64,000 bases of DNA from PALG01 sp964495885 (lineage in GTDB: Bacteria; Bacteroidota; Bacteroidia; Flavobacteriales; Flavobacteriaceae). The DNA is taken from assembly GCA_964495885.1 (NCBI GenBank), contig CAZBWO010000005.1, forward strand, positions 124,001-188,000. The letters are read 5' to 3'. Shown here in pieces: positions 43,995 through 53,593 of this stretch. The notes under the pieces were generated by a model. That model saw only the letters and a list, made by a program, of their open reading frames with translations, had not been told where the DNA came from and made no database searches. Within the stretch, counting starts at the first letter, position 1. Each line of letters opens with the position of its first letter. The position numbers were made by a program, and so were the translations under genes.

Positions 43995-46261
43995 GGCCTC
44001 TCTAAATTATAGGTTACGTGGTAATTGGTTGCAGAACTTCCGCCCACATAAATATCAAAAGCCCCTTCTTCAACAACCCATTCTCCTTTTAGATTATAGA
44101 AACCCAATGCTGATTTGTCAAGCTGAAAACTCACGGTTTTAGTTTCCCCCTTTTTTAAAGCCACCATCTTAAACCCTTTTAATTCTTTAACGGGTCTTGC
44201 AACACTTGCGAATTTATCATGAATATATAGCTGTACAACCTCTTTTCCGTCATACGCCCCGGTATTTGTTAATACTACGGAAACAGTTACCTTGTCTTCA
44301 GCAGCATTGCTTGGTTGAACCTTAAGATTTTCATATTTAAATTGTGTATAGCTAAGTCCGTAACCAAAAGGATACAAGGGGTCATTGGATTCATCGCTGT
44401 AATGGGTCCAAAACACCAAACCAGGTTGCGGTTCTTCATTTCGGCCTGTTTTTTTGTGATTGTAATAGATAGGGACTTGACCCACACTTCTTGGAAAGGT
44501 CATAGGTAGTTTCCCACTAGGGTTATAGTCTCCATAAAGTACTTGCGCAATAGCATGCCCAGCTTGGCTTCCCAGGTGCCAAGCCTCCACAATGGCAGGA
44601 ATGTTTTCTGAAGCCCAAGGAATGGTCAAAGGCCTTCCATTGTTTAATACCAACACAATGTTTGGGTTTACATCATGTACTGCTTCCAAAAGGGCTTGTT
44701 GCACTCCGGGTAGCCCAATATTGGTTCTACTTCGGCCCTCTCCGCTCATAAAGCCAATTTCTCCTAAAACCATCACAACTACATCGGCACTTTTAGCGAC
44801 CGAAACAGCTTCCGAAAAACCACTCATATCATCGTAATTAAGAGCGGGTTCCATAATAAAAGAAGTTTCGCCTACAGTTACATCGGCACCTTTGGCATAA
44901 GACAGGGTATTTCCATCATACGCTTGCATACCTTCCAATACTGAAACAGCGGTGTTGGCATCGGCGGCCAATCTCCAACTGCCCAACGGACTGTCTTTAT
45001 CATTTGCCAAAGCCCCAATTAAAGTGATTTTCAACCCTTGCTTTTTCAACGGAAGTAATTGTTGCTCATTTTTGAGCAAAACGATTGATTTTTTCGCCAT
45101 ATCAAGGACGGCATCGTGATTTTTGGATGCATTTATCACATTTTTTTCCAATGCTTCATTACAATACCTGTAAGGATCATCAAACAAACCCAATTCAAAC
45201 TTTACACGAAGAATCCGTTTTACTGCATCATTGATGATACTTTCCTCAATTTTTCCTTCCAGCACCAAACTTTTAAGGTGATTCACATATAGATAGGATT
45301 CCATATCCATATCACAGCCAGCCTCAGCAGCCAAAAAAGCAGCAGTTTTCCCGTCTTTAGCATAACCATGTGGGATCATTTCCCCAATAGAGCCCCAATC
45401 TGAAACTACAAATCCATCAAAGTCCCATTGTCCTTTTAGGATATCCCTTTGCAGAAAAGAATTCCCGGTTGCGGGCACGCCATTTAATTGATTAAAAGAA
45501 TTCATAAACGTACGAACACCTGCATCTTTTGCTGCTTTAAAAGGTGGTAAAACCACATTATAAAAAGTATCTGGACCTATGTCTACTGTATTGTAATCTT
45601 TTCCAGCTTCGGAAAAGCCATATCCAGCAAAGTGTTTTGCACAGGCCACAATGGTATTCGTTGCCGCAAGATCATCTCCCTGAAAACCTTTTACCCTAGC
45701 CTCAGCAATTAAACTTCCCAAATAGGGATCTTCCCCGGCACCTTCCATTACCCGTCCCCAACGGGCGTCCCTCGAAATATCTATCATTGGGGCAAAGGTC
45801 CAGTTGATACCAGTTGCGGCAGCTTCCGCAGCAGCTACAGCAGCAGAATTTTGAATGGCCTCCAAATCCCAACTAGCCGCTTCAGCAAGCGGAATGGGAC
45901 TTATGGTCTTGAGTCCGTGAATCACATCAAATCCAAAAATAAGCGGGATTCCCAGTCTAGTTTCTTCCACGGCTATTTTTTGAATTTTCCGCACATTTTC
46001 AACCCCTCTAATATTCAACATAGAGCCTACCAACCCCTTTTTAAGGTTTTCATATTTTTCGGCTTGATTTCCTTCGGAAGGAGCAGGGCCGGTAACGTCC
46101 CAAAAACCATTGTATTGATTCATTTGCCCTATTTTTTCTTCAAGGGTCATAAGGGACAGTACAGAATCTACCTTTTGCTCAATAAGGTTTTGCTGGGCAT
46201 TTGATTTTAGAGGATTCATGAGTAAGATTATCACAAGGAAATAGAGAAGCTTTTTCATCAT
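43991..46261 (-). CDS. bglX: Glycoside hydrolase family 3 beta-glucosidase
   Basis: This 756-residue secreted enzyme (BglX type) has a signal peptide (KKLLYFLVIILLMNPLKSNA) and hydrolyses terminal beta-glucosides. The GH3 N-domain has GINWTFAPMIDISRDARWGR, the KHFAGYG loop (209-215) and the nucleophile D288 in DGFVVSDWGS. The C-domain and a fibronectin-III-like end (PVKELKGFKMVALKKGETKTV) are present. Two tandem ATGs (46261 and 46258) give the same signal. It stands alone, convergent with mtgA, 31 nt from the ABC ATPase gene. Confidence 0.93.
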   Translation of the reverse strand: MMKKLLYFLVIILLMNPLKSNAQQNLIEQKVDSVLSLMTLEEKIGQMNQYNGFWDVTGPAPSEGNQAEKYENLKKGLVGSMLNIRGVENVRKIQKIAVEETRLGIPLIFGFDVIHGLKTISPIPLAEAASWDLEAIQNSAAVAAAEAAATGINWTFAPMIDISRDARWGRVMEGAGEDPYLGSLIAEARVKGFQGDDLAATNTIVACAKHFAGYGFSEAGKDYNTVDIGPDTFYNVVLPPFKAAKDAGVRTFMNSFNQLNGVPATGNSFLQRDILKGQWDFDGFVVSDWGSIGEMIPHGYAKDGKTAAFLAAEAGCDMDMESYLYVNHLKSLVLEGKIEESIINDAVKRILRVKFELGLFDDPYRYCNEALEKNVINASKNHDAVLDMAKKSIVLLKNEQQLLPLKKQGLKITLIGALANDKDSPLGSWRLAADANTAVSVLEGMQAYDGNTLSYAKGADVTVGETSFIMEPALNYDDMSGFSEAVSVAKSADVVVMVLGEIGFMSGEGRSRTNIGLPGVQQALLEAVHDVNPNIVLVLNNGRPLTIPWASENIPAIVEAWHLGSQAGHAIAQVLYGDYNPSGKLPMTFPRSVGQVPIYYNHKKTGRNEEPQPGLVFWTHYSDESNDPLYPFGYGLSYTQFKYENLKVQPSNAAEDKVTVSVVLTNTGAYDGKEVVQLYIHDKFASVARPVKELKGFKMVALKKGETKTVSFQLDKSALGFYNLKGEWVVEEGAFDIYVGGSSATNYHVTYNLERP

Positions 46262-46292
46262 TTAAAATTTTGATGCTTCCTTAAAGATACGG

Positions 46293-47231
46293 CTAAGTGT
46301 TTTTAAATTTTAAAAAAACCTGACTTTCTTTTTCAAGTGATCTAGAGTGGTTAAAGAAGATGTCCTTTTCCTTGAAAACAGCATGAATTACATACTGGGT
46401 ACCCTTAAAATAAGATGCTTTTACGGTAGCTTTAATAGGCGTGGAATTTTTGGAAGTTTTAATCTCATGAGGGAGCCAAAATTTTTTGGGAAAACCTGAC
46501 GCAGGAATATTTTTAGTGACTTCTCCAAAAAAACTAGCCTGATAAGTATTTTCGGGATGATTAAAGATTTTTTCAGGATGGTCTAACCGCTCTTGAATAC
46601 CTCCTTTTAGCATAAGGATTCGATCTGAAAAGGCCAATGCCTCTTCTGCATCATGCGTGGCAGTGATACAGGAAATCTGTTCTTTTTTTAGGAACTCAAA
46701 TAGGTTTCGCCGAAGTTGATTCTTTTTAAAACTATCAATATGACTGAACGGCTCGTCCAAGAGTAGCAGCTTTGGAGTCTTCGCAAGCGATTTGGCTAAT
46801 GCCACCCTTTGTTTTTGACCGCCGCTTAAATGTTTTACCATGGTTTCGGAAAAATCTTCCAAAGAAACCACCCTTAATAGCTCTTTTACCCTTTTTTGGT
46901 CTGAAAATAAATTTATACGGGAAAGGTGGGTGGCAACATTCTCTGAAACTTTAGTGTAGGGCATAACGTTAGGATCCTGGGCGACCAATTTCATAAATTC
47001 CTCCCCCGGAATTAAATTGAAATTAGGCCCTAACAATTCTTTGTCTCCCCAGTAAATGGAACCTTTTTCTAGATGTAGTAATCCATAAATAAGATGTAGT
47101 AATGTAGATTTTCCGCAGCCACTCTCCCCTAAGATTGCAATATGCTCACCCTTGGCTAGCTCAAGATGTATATCTTTTAAAACAGGAACTTCTTGATATG
47201 AGAATTCCTCTATGTCTATACGTAAAGTCAT
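46293..47231 (-). CDS. Orphan ABC transporter ATPase with TOBE-like tail
   Basis: This 312-residue ATPase has Walker A GESGCGKST (35-43), Q-loop VAQDPN, signature LSGGQKQR (135-142) and Walker B LLLLDEP (155-161) with a switch His in ATHDAEEALAF. The C-terminal part (about 245-312) resembles a TOBE-like regulatory domain (IKATVKASYFKGTQYVIHAVF) of MalK/PotA/CysA-type importers. No permease or binding-protein gene is nearby, so its partners must be elsewhere. Confidence 0.9.
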   Translation of the reverse strand: MTLRIDIEEFSYQEVPVLKDIHLELAKGEHIAILGESGCGKSTLLHLIYGLLHLEKGSIYWGDKELLGPNFNLIPGEEFMKLVAQDPNVMPYTKVSENVATHLSRINLFSDQKRVKELLRVVSLEDFSETMVKHLSGGQKQRVALAKSLAKTPKLLLLDEPFSHIDSFKKNQLRRNLFEFLKKEQISCITATHDAEEALAFSDRILMLKGGIQERLDHPEKIFNHPENTYQASFFGEVTKNIPASGFPKKFWLPHEIKTSKNSTPIKATVKASYFKGTQYVIHAVFKEKDIFFNHSRSLEKESQVFLKFKNT

Positions 47232-47237
47232 GTAGTG

Positions 47238-47283
47238 AAAAAGCCGCTAAGGAATCAATTTTAAACGGAACTTAGCAGCTTTT
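47238..47283 (-). terminator. Terminator after prolyl oligopeptidase gene
   Basis: AAAAGCCGCTAAG (47238-47250) and CTTAGCAGCTTTT (47271-47283) form a stem with one mismatch. On the minus strand it sits 20 nt after the gene stop. The 71-nt spacer holds nothing else. Confidence 0.7.
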
Positions 47284-47302
47284 AATAATTTTAAAAAATC
47301 CC

Positions 47303-49462
47303 TTATTGTTTAAGTCCGTCGTTGACTTTTTCAGGGAGTACCTCATAGCCCATATTATAGAGGGTAAAGGCAAAAATATCTGCATATTGTTCAATAGTCT
47401 TGCTAACAGGTGTCCCAGCGCCATGCCCGGCATCTGTTTCAATACGTATGAGCACGGGGTTATTACCAACATGCTTTTCTTGCAATTCGGCAGCAAATTT
47501 GAAGCTATGTGCGGGCACCACCCTATCATCATGGTCGCCAGTTGTAATTAAAGTAGCTGGATAAGTGGTTCCTTCAACCACATTGTGAACAGGGGAATAT
47601 CCTTTAAGGTACTCAAACATTTCCTTATTGTCTTCTGAAGTTCCGTAGTCGTATGCCCATCCAGCACCCGCTGTAAAGGTATGGTAGCGCAACATGTCTA
47701 AAACCCCAACGGCGGGTAACGCCACTTGCATTAAATCTGGCCTTTGCGTCATTACAGCACCTACTAGCAGTCCGCCATTTGAGCCTCCTCTAATGGCAAG
47801 GTATTCTTTGGAGGTATAATTGTTTTCTATAAGATATTCTGCGGCGGCAATAAAATCATCAAAAACATTTTGTTTTTTCATTTGCGTTCCAGCTTTATGC
47901 CATTCTTTTCCGTATTCTCCACCTCCACGAATATTAGGAACGGCATAAACACCTCCTTGTTCAAGCCAAACAGCATTTGTAATGCTAAATGATGGGGTAA
48001 GGCTAATATTGAATCCTCCATATCCATACAGGATGGTTGGGTTTTTCCCATTCATTTTAAGGCCTTTCTTATAAGTGATGATCATGGGAACCTTTGTCCC
48101 ATCCTTAGAAGTGAAAAATACTTGTTTGCTTTCGTAATTTTCAGGGTCAAAGTCTATTTTAGGCTTTCTATAGAGTGTAGATTCTCCAGAATCCATATCA
48201 AATTTATAGATGCTTCCTGGGGTGGTATAGTTGGTAAAAGAATAATACAACTCTGTTTCCTCTTTTTTGGCACCAAAGCCACCTGCACTACCAATTCCGG
48301 GCAATTCTATTTCCCTAACGAGGTTTCCGTCAAAGTCATATTGGAATACTTTTGAAATAGCATCTACCATATATTCAGCAAAAATATATTTTCCGCCAGT
48401 AGATGGAGTAAGTACATTTTCGGTTTCTGGAATGACGTCTACCCATTTTTCTGGCGTGGGGTTAGCTGCATCTACTTTTACGATTTTTCGATTAGGTGCA
48501 TCTAGATTTGTAGATAAATACAAAGTGCTTCCCCAATTTTCGATTACAAAAGTGTCGCTATCAGTATGATCCAAAATTGTTACAAATCCTTTTTGCGGAG
48601 CCTCCAAGTCCATTAAAAACAATTTGTTTCCAGAGGTAGCAACACTTGCCGTTACTACTAGGTATTTATTGTCTTCGGTGACATAGCCGCCTATATAACG
48701 GTGTTTTTCTTCAGGAGTTCCTCCAAACACTAAAATATCGTCATTTTGGGGCGTTCCCAATTTATGATAATACAATTTATGCTGATCTGTCTTTGCAGAA
48801 AGCTCGCTTCCTTCGGGCTTATCATAACTTGAATAATAGAACCCTTCATTTCCTTTCCACGAAAGCCCACTGAACTTTACATCCACAAGGGTATCTTCCG
48901 TAATGGCTTTTGTTTCTACATCCATGACCAGCACTTTTCTCCAGTCACTTCCCCCTTCAGAGATACTATAAGCTGCAATTTTTCCATCTTCCGAAAAACT
49001 AAGGTTTCCTAGAGAAGTAGTTCCATCCTTGCTAAACTTATTGGGATCTAGAAAAACCTCTGCGGTAGAAGGATCATCTCCAGTTTTGTAACGATACACC
49101 ACATACTGGTTTTGTAAGCCATCATTTTTAAAGAAATAGGTATACGCCCCTTCTTTGTAGGGAGCTCCAATTTTTTCATAATTCCAGAGGGTGGTAAGCC
49201 GCTCTTTGAGTTCGCTTCTAAAGGGAATTGTATCAAGGTATTCGAAAGTAACTTCGTTTTGGGATTTTACCCAAGCTTCGGTTTCTTTGCTTCTGTCATC
49301 TTCAAGCCAACGATAGGGGTCTGGGACTTCGGTGCCAAAATAAGTGGTCACAGTATCCACTTTTTTGGTAGTAGGGTACGTCACGTTAATAGGGTCTTTT
49401 TTTTGGGTTTCTGCACAGCTGAACAGCACAAATGCAATAAGGGCAAATAACGAATATTTCAT
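47303..49462 (-). CDS. Prolyl oligopeptidase (S9A) lipoprotein
   Basis: This 719-residue serine peptidase cleaves after proline. It has a lipobox-type signal (MKYSLFALIAFVLFSC, lipidated Cys at 16). A seven-blade beta-propeller (about residues 70-420) precedes the alpha/beta-hydrolase domain with Ser about 561 (IRGGSNGGLL), Asp about 645 (GDHDDRVVPAH) and His about 680 (DAGHGAG). It is probably anchored to a membrane and periplasmic. The gene is single, with a terminator downstream. Confidence 0.95.
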   Translation of the reverse strand: MKYSLFALIAFVLFSCAETQKKDPINVTYPTTKKVDTVTTYFGTEVPDPYRWLEDDRSKETEAWVKSQNEVTFEYLDTIPFRSELKERLTTLWNYEKIGAPYKEGAYTYFFKNDGLQNQYVVYRYKTGDDPSTAEVFLDPNKFSKDGTTSLGNLSFSEDGKIAAYSISEGGSDWRKVLVMDVETKAITEDTLVDVKFSGLSWKGNEGFYYSSYDKPEGSELSAKTDQHKLYYHKLGTPQNDDILVFGGTPEEKHRYIGGYVTEDNKYLVVTASVATSGNKLFLMDLEAPQKGFVTILDHTDSDTFVIENWGSTLYLSTNLDAPNRKIVKVDAANPTPEKWVDVIPETENVLTPSTGGKYIFAEYMVDAISKVFQYDFDGNLVREIELPGIGSAGGFGAKKEETELYYSFTNYTTPGSIYKFDMDSGESTLYRKPKIDFDPENYESKQVFFTSKDGTKVPMIITYKKGLKMNGKNPTILYGYGGFNISLTPSFSITNAVWLEQGGVYAVPNIRGGGEYGKEWHKAGTQMKKQNVFDDFIAAAEYLIENNYTSKEYLAIRGGSNGGLLVGAVMTQRPDLMQVALPAVGVLDMLRYHTFTAGAGWAYDYGTSEDNKEMFEYLKGYSPVHNVVEGTTYPATLITTGDHDDRVVPAHSFKFAAELQEKHVGNNPVLIRIETDAGHGAGTPVSKTIEQYADIFAFTLYNMGYEVLPEKVNDGLKQ

Positions 49463-49521
49463 TCTCGAAAATTTAAAGTATAAAGGTACTAAAAGTTCCT
49501 CTTGAATTGAAGCAAAGAACC

Positions 49522-49905
49522 TTAGTACTTAAAGATAGGCCTATATGCCTTCCAATATTTATAAATAAGAATTGTATTCAATAAGACAATGATTATGGCG
49601 GGTAGAATATCTGAAATATTTAAAAATAGATGAAACAATAAAATATTTAATGATATTGGCGCTAACAATAGCAATGCAAACGCAACCCACTTTCTTAATA
49701 AAAGGAGGAGACCAATCAACACCTCTAAAAACCCTAGAAAAGGTAAGACATAGCCAGTAGCCGAAAGGGAATTCATAAAACTGGATGCCTCTTGGGGTAG
49801 CTCTGGCTGCGGAAGAAAACCAAATTGAAAAAACTTATGAAGTCCAAATACAATTAGTATCAAGGCCAATAAAAAGCCTACTATTTTGGTAAAAGTTGCA
49901 TTCAT
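49522..49905 (-). CDS. DoxX-like membrane protein (copy 1)
   Basis: This 127-residue protein has four predicted helices, starting FTKIVGFLLALILIVFGLHKFF, with the conserved block RKWVAFALLLLAPISLNILL and the tail NTILIYKYWKAYRPIF. It is a clear paralog of the gene at 53110-53532, sharing the RKWV.FAL...PISLN and FHLF.N segments. DoxX-like proteins are linked to quinone or thiosulfate redox in some organisms; none of that is shown here. A terminator separates it from the upstream T9SS gene. Confidence 0.7.
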   Translation of the reverse strand: MNATFTKIVGFLLALILIVFGLHKFFQFGFLPQPELPQEASSFMNSLSATGYVLPFLGFLEVLIGLLLLLRKWVAFALLLLAPISLNILLFHLFLNISDILPAIIIVLLNTILIYKYWKAYRPIFKY

Positions 49906-49941
49906 GGCTAGTGTTTTTTTTGTGGGTATACATAAAGATAC

Positions 49942-49976
49942 AAAAAAAAACCGTTAGCAATTCACTAACGGTTTTT
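49942..49976 (-). terminator. Terminator after FG-GAP gene
   Basis: Perfect 12-bp stem AAAAACCGTTAG (49946-49957) and CTAACGGTTTTT (49965-49976), with T-runs on both sides, so it can work in both directions. It lies 24 nt after the FG-GAP gene stop. Confidence 0.85.
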
Positions 49977-49999
49977 GTACGATTTATAGCCCTGAAAAG

Positions 50000-51610
50000 T
50001 TATCTTTTAATAATCTTTTGGGTTTTGGTTTGTTCCCCATCGTAAACTTTAAGGATGTAGTTCCCGGAAGCAAGTGTAGAAACATCTATGGAAGCATTTT
50101 TAATAGTGCTTGCCATAATAAGCTTCCCTTGAAGGTCATAAATTGCGAATGCCGGATTATTGAAGTCCTCTATTTGAGAAAGATTAATGATATCATCCAC
50201 AGGGTTTGGATATACAACTAAGGAATTTGTTTCAAAGTCTTGTGTTCCTAAAACAGTAGAGCCTTCCACAACTGTTAATACTTGGTTTACAGCAACGTCA
50301 TCTAGCGTGTCTACAATTCCAGAAGGCCAAGTAATGGTAATGTTGGTTATTTCGGTATCTGCCCCCAGCCCAAAGTGGGTGTTAAGGGTGCTCATGAACC
50401 TAAATCCTTCACCGCTTCTTACATCCCTAATCTGGGATCCTAGCGCAGATGTAACTTTTACACGTGCCCCAATACCATTTCGGTTGCTTTCCACTCCTTC
50501 CGTATTGATTGTAATCCAATTATTAGCATTTCCTCCATTTACATAGATGTTTCCTCCAGTGAAGCCATCAATAAACCCGTCGTTATTGAGGTCTCCAAAA
50601 GATCCGTTGTTACTAGGCAGTGCTCCACTAACTAAAGTAAAGGTCATGTCGCCGTTATTGAAAAGGATATTTCCGTTGGAAATAATATCGGCGAACCCAT
50701 CATTGTCTAAATCATAGGTACAGTTTTCAATACCAACAGCGGTAAGGAGTTCAATTCCGTTTGGCGTTGCAACCACGGTGAAGGTTCCGTCTCCGTTATT
50801 TATTTTAAGTTTGTGGGGAGCACCGTTGTCACTACTTCCAACGAACACATCCATGTCTCCATCATTGTCAAAATCAGCCCAAGCAGAAGACCATGTTTGC
50901 ATTTGATCCTTAAGGCCGGCAGACTCTCCAATTTCAGTAAATGTACCGGATCCGTCGTTTTCGTGAAGTTCATCTTCACTTCTTTCATTTAGGTTTCCAC
51001 TTACGTTACATTTCGCATTAAACATGTCCATATCCCCATCATTATCAAAATCAATCCAAACAGAACCATAGTGTCCTCCAGAAGGATAGTCGCCTATTCC
51101 CCCTTGGAAAAAAGTTAGGTTGCCAGAACCATCATTGATATAATAAACATTTGGTTCAACGTCGTGGCATACAAAGGCGTCAAGATTCCCATCGTTGTTG
51201 ATGTCAACAAAATTTGAACGCTGTGAAAAGACAAATTGAGGGTAACTAATTTCGGTGTAGGCACTACCGTTTCCGTTGGCCTTCATAAATGTTACACCAC
51301 TACCACCTCCATAGAGTAGGTCTGTATATCCATTATCATCGAAATCTGCAGCTGCTAAACTCCAAGAAGGACCGTTATCTGCAGGGTCTGTGGTAATATT
51401 GGCTTCTGTAAATCCACCGCCGCTTTGCTGATAGAAAATTTGGATATTGGTACCTGTAACAGATACAATATCATCCAAGTAGTCACCATTCATGTCTACA
51501 ACGGCACGTTCTGTACCAGAGGTAGGAATAGATTGTGTGGTAAAGCTAACCTGTGCATTTCCAACAGATAGAAATGCTAGTAGCAACATTGTTAAAATAA
51601 TTTTTTTCAT
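50000..51610 (-). CDS. Secreted FG-GAP/ASPIC-UnbV protein with T9SS sorting domain
   Basis: This 536-residue protein has a signal peptide (IILTMLLLAFLSVGNAQ). At least seven Ca-binding-like repeats follow (DFDDNGYTDLL, DINNDGNLDAF, DFDNDGDMDMF, DFDNDGDMDVF, DLDNDGFADII, DLNNDGFIDGF), predicting a beta-propeller of CRTAC1 type. An ASPIC/UnbV domain then appears (GIGARVKVTSALGSQIRDVR and TNITITWPSGIVDTLDD). The C-terminus is a type IX secretion tail (VVYPNPVDDIINLSQ ... GNYILKVYDGEQTKTQKIIKR), so it is exported to the surface or medium. It is 28 nt downstream of the diheme cytochrome gene. Confidence 0.93.
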   Translation of the reverse strand: MKKIILTMLLLAFLSVGNAQVSFTTQSIPTSGTERAVVDMNGDYLDDIVSVTGTNIQIFYQQSGGGFTEANITTDPADNGPSWSLAAADFDDNGYTDLLYGGGSGVTFMKANGNGSAYTEISYPQFVFSQRSNFVDINNDGNLDAFVCHDVEPNVYYINDGSGNLTFFQGGIGDYPSGGHYGSVWIDFDNDGDMDMFNAKCNVSGNLNERSEDELHENDGSGTFTEIGESAGLKDQMQTWSSAWADFDNDGDMDVFVGSSDNGAPHKLKINNGDGTFTVVATPNGIELLTAVGIENCTYDLDNDGFADIISNGNILFNNGDMTFTLVSGALPSNNGSFGDLNNDGFIDGFTGGNIYVNGGNANNWITINTEGVESNRNGIGARVKVTSALGSQIRDVRSGEGFRFMSTLNTHFGLGADTEITNITITWPSGIVDTLDDVAVNQVLTVVEGSTVLGTQDFETNSLVVYPNPVDDIINLSQIEDFNNPAFAIYDLQGKLIMASTIKNASIDVSTLASGNYILKVYDGEQTKTQKIIKR

Positions 51611-51638
51611 AAGGGATGTTTTGTATTAAAATCTATAG

Positions 51639-53045
51639 TTAGTCGCAGGTTACATCCAGCGAGTTAATCCAATCTGTTAAAAGTGCTACGAATTCATCAT
51701 GGGCAATGCTTCTTCCAACCATTGGCATTCTAAACTCTTCTTCCGAAGTAGCAACCCTATAAAGCATGATAGAGCTTTCTGCATCACCAGGAACCACCAA
51801 TGTAGTTTCGTCATATCCAGGAATTGTCATGTCTGGAGTTACACAAACACCTAGATTTTCATAGATGGTACTCTCCCGGAATGCCAAGCGAAGCTCACGT
51901 GCGCCACAATGCCCTCCATCTACGTGACAGTGCGCACAATTAATATCTACATATGATCGTAGTCTAAGTTCAATATCTTCGGAAGTGTCTTCCCAGTTGA
52001 TAACGGTTTGAATGCTTCCGGGAAGGGAATTGGATAGGTAGCCAGCCTCAATCCATTTTTGAAGCTGATTTGTAGTTCCGTCTCCATATTCATAATCTCC
52101 ATTAAGGTTCTGTGGCTTGGGCCCGATGGGGGTAGGCAACTTATAGGATTTATGGCAGATTAAGCATTCTGAAGCAGAGGGAATACGATAGGTAATAGAC
52201 TTTGTTTCCCCTTCATGTACCCATTCAATTGGAACATTTTGGCCATACCCTTCGGTATCCAACAATGCTTCCTGTTGGGCTTCATCCCAAATGTAATCTG
52301 CAAACATCCATTCGCCCCCCTTTTTAATAAGCAAACGCGTTTCTATACGTTTTGTCGTATTGGACGGTAACACATTATCATAGTAAAATGTTTTCCCCAA
52401 AATGGTGCTTTCAGGAAAATTAAGAATATCCCCGTCACTTACATAATTTGCAGCCACTCCTTTAGGCATCCAAACAAAGCGTTGTTTGTGCGCATAATCT
52501 GTAAATAGCGTGCTGATGGGCTCATAGGGAATGACAGTTGGCACTAATTCAAGATCAAAGAGCTCTCCGTAGAAAAAGTTATAATCTGATAATTTTGGGT
52601 AGGGCAATTCCCCCAAATTTATTTCGATGGGTTTAAATATTTTTATGGAAACTTGGCCAGAAGCACAACTTAATCCTTCGGCATCACAGACCGTATATTC
52701 AAAAGAATCTGTTTCGGTATAGGTTGTACTTGCGGTATATTGCAATACGTCATCTAACAGGTTGGCAGGAGTATCATTGATATCAACCACTTCAACAGAA
52801 CCAGTACCCATAGCGCTAATAGTCACGGTACCATCAGTGGGAATATTGGTGTCATTTTCAAAAACACTTATAAAAAGCGATTCATCTTGAAAAGTTTCTC
52901 CAGCATCTGCTTCAATCGTAATATTGATTGGCACATAATCGTCATCATCTGTATTAGCAATAGGCGAGTCATCATCAGACTTACAAGCGAAAAATAACGC
53001 TAAAAGCAACATCGTTACACCTATGTAATAATAGGATTTTTTCAT
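51639..53045 (-). CDS. Diheme cytochrome c lipoprotein with cadherin-like domain
   Basis: This 468-residue lipoprotein has a lipobox signal (VTMLLLALFFAC, Cys21) followed by acidic linker SDDDSP. Residues about 40-140 look like a cadherin-like/tandem-95 beta domain (FENDTNIPTDGTVTIS, DSFEYTVCD). The C-terminal part (about 155-465) matches what I recall of the SO2930-type diheme c-type cytochromes, with heme motifs CLICH (294-298) and CAHCH (370-374) and possible Met ligands in FRMPMVG. It is probably an electron-transfer protein on the outer membrane or periplasmic face. It starts the two-gene unit with the FG-GAP gene. Confidence 0.8.
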   Translation of the reverse strand: MKKSYYYIGVTMLLLALFFACKSDDDSPIANTDDDDYVPINITIEADAGETFQDESLFISVFENDTNIPTDGTVTISAMGTGSVEVVDINDTPANLLDDVLQYTASTTYTETDSFEYTVCDAEGLSCASGQVSIKIFKPIEINLGELPYPKLSDYNFFYGELFDLELVPTVIPYEPISTLFTDYAHKQRFVWMPKGVAANYVSDGDILNFPESTILGKTFYYDNVLPSNTTKRIETRLLIKKGGEWMFADYIWDEAQQEALLDTEGYGQNVPIEWVHEGETKSITYRIPSASECLICHKSYKLPTPIGPKPQNLNGDYEYGDGTTNQLQKWIEAGYLSNSLPGSIQTVINWEDTSEDIELRLRSYVDINCAHCHVDGGHCGARELRLAFRESTIYENLGVCVTPDMTIPGYDETTLVVPGDAESSIMLYRVATSEEEFRMPMVGRSIAHDEFVALLTDWINSLDVTCD

Positions 53046-53109
53046 TAATAAGGGATTAGCAATTTTTAAAACTGCCCTAAATGTAATAAAAAGTTGTTTA
53101 TTTAGAGAT

Positions 53110-53532
53110 TTACAGAGTTATTTTCTCGCTTTTGTTTTGGAAAAGAGGCTCATACGCCCACCAGTTTTTGTACATGAGAAATGCATTTACCAGTAGCACC
53201 AAAATTGCAGGGCCAATGTTTGGTAGATTTACGAATAAGTGAAACGCAACCAAGTTTAATGAAATGGGAACTAACATGATAAGGGCAAATGAAACCCATT
53301 TTCGAATAACCAATAACACTCCTATAATAACTTCAGTGAGGCCAACAAAGTGCATCAAATAGCCTTTGCCAGTTGGTGTTCCTCCAGAGAAACGTAGGGA
53401 TTTAAAAAGATATTCTGCCTCTGGATAACCGGTAAAATCAAAGTCGGCGAGAAACCAAAAAAATTTGTTGAGGCCAAATGCAAGTAGCATGATGCCAAGG
53501 CCTATGGTAAGGATTGTTTGAAAAAGCTTCAT
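53110..53532 (-). CDS. DoxX-like membrane protein (copy 2)
   Basis: I use the ATG at 53532 (140 residues, MKLFQTILTIGLGIMLLAFG). An in-frame ATG at 53577 would add 15 residues of no clear type. Four helices are visible, with LRFSGGTPTGKGYLMHFVGL in the loop and the same RKWVSFALIMLVPISLN and FHLFVNLPNIGPAILVLL blocks as copy 1 at 49522. It is just upstream of the diheme cytochrome gene, in the same direction (64 nt gap). Confidence 0.7.
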   Translation of the reverse strand: MKLFQTILTIGLGIMLLAFGLNKFFWFLADFDFTGYPEAEYLFKSLRFSGGTPTGKGYLMHFVGLTEVIIGVLLVIRKWVSFALIMLVPISLNLVAFHLFVNLPNIGPAILVLLVNAFLMYKNWWAYEPLFQNKSEKITL

Positions 53533-53593
53533 GAGAGTCGTCGTTAAAGTTATGTGCTTGTAGACGAACCTATTCATGTAACCTTACATATCC

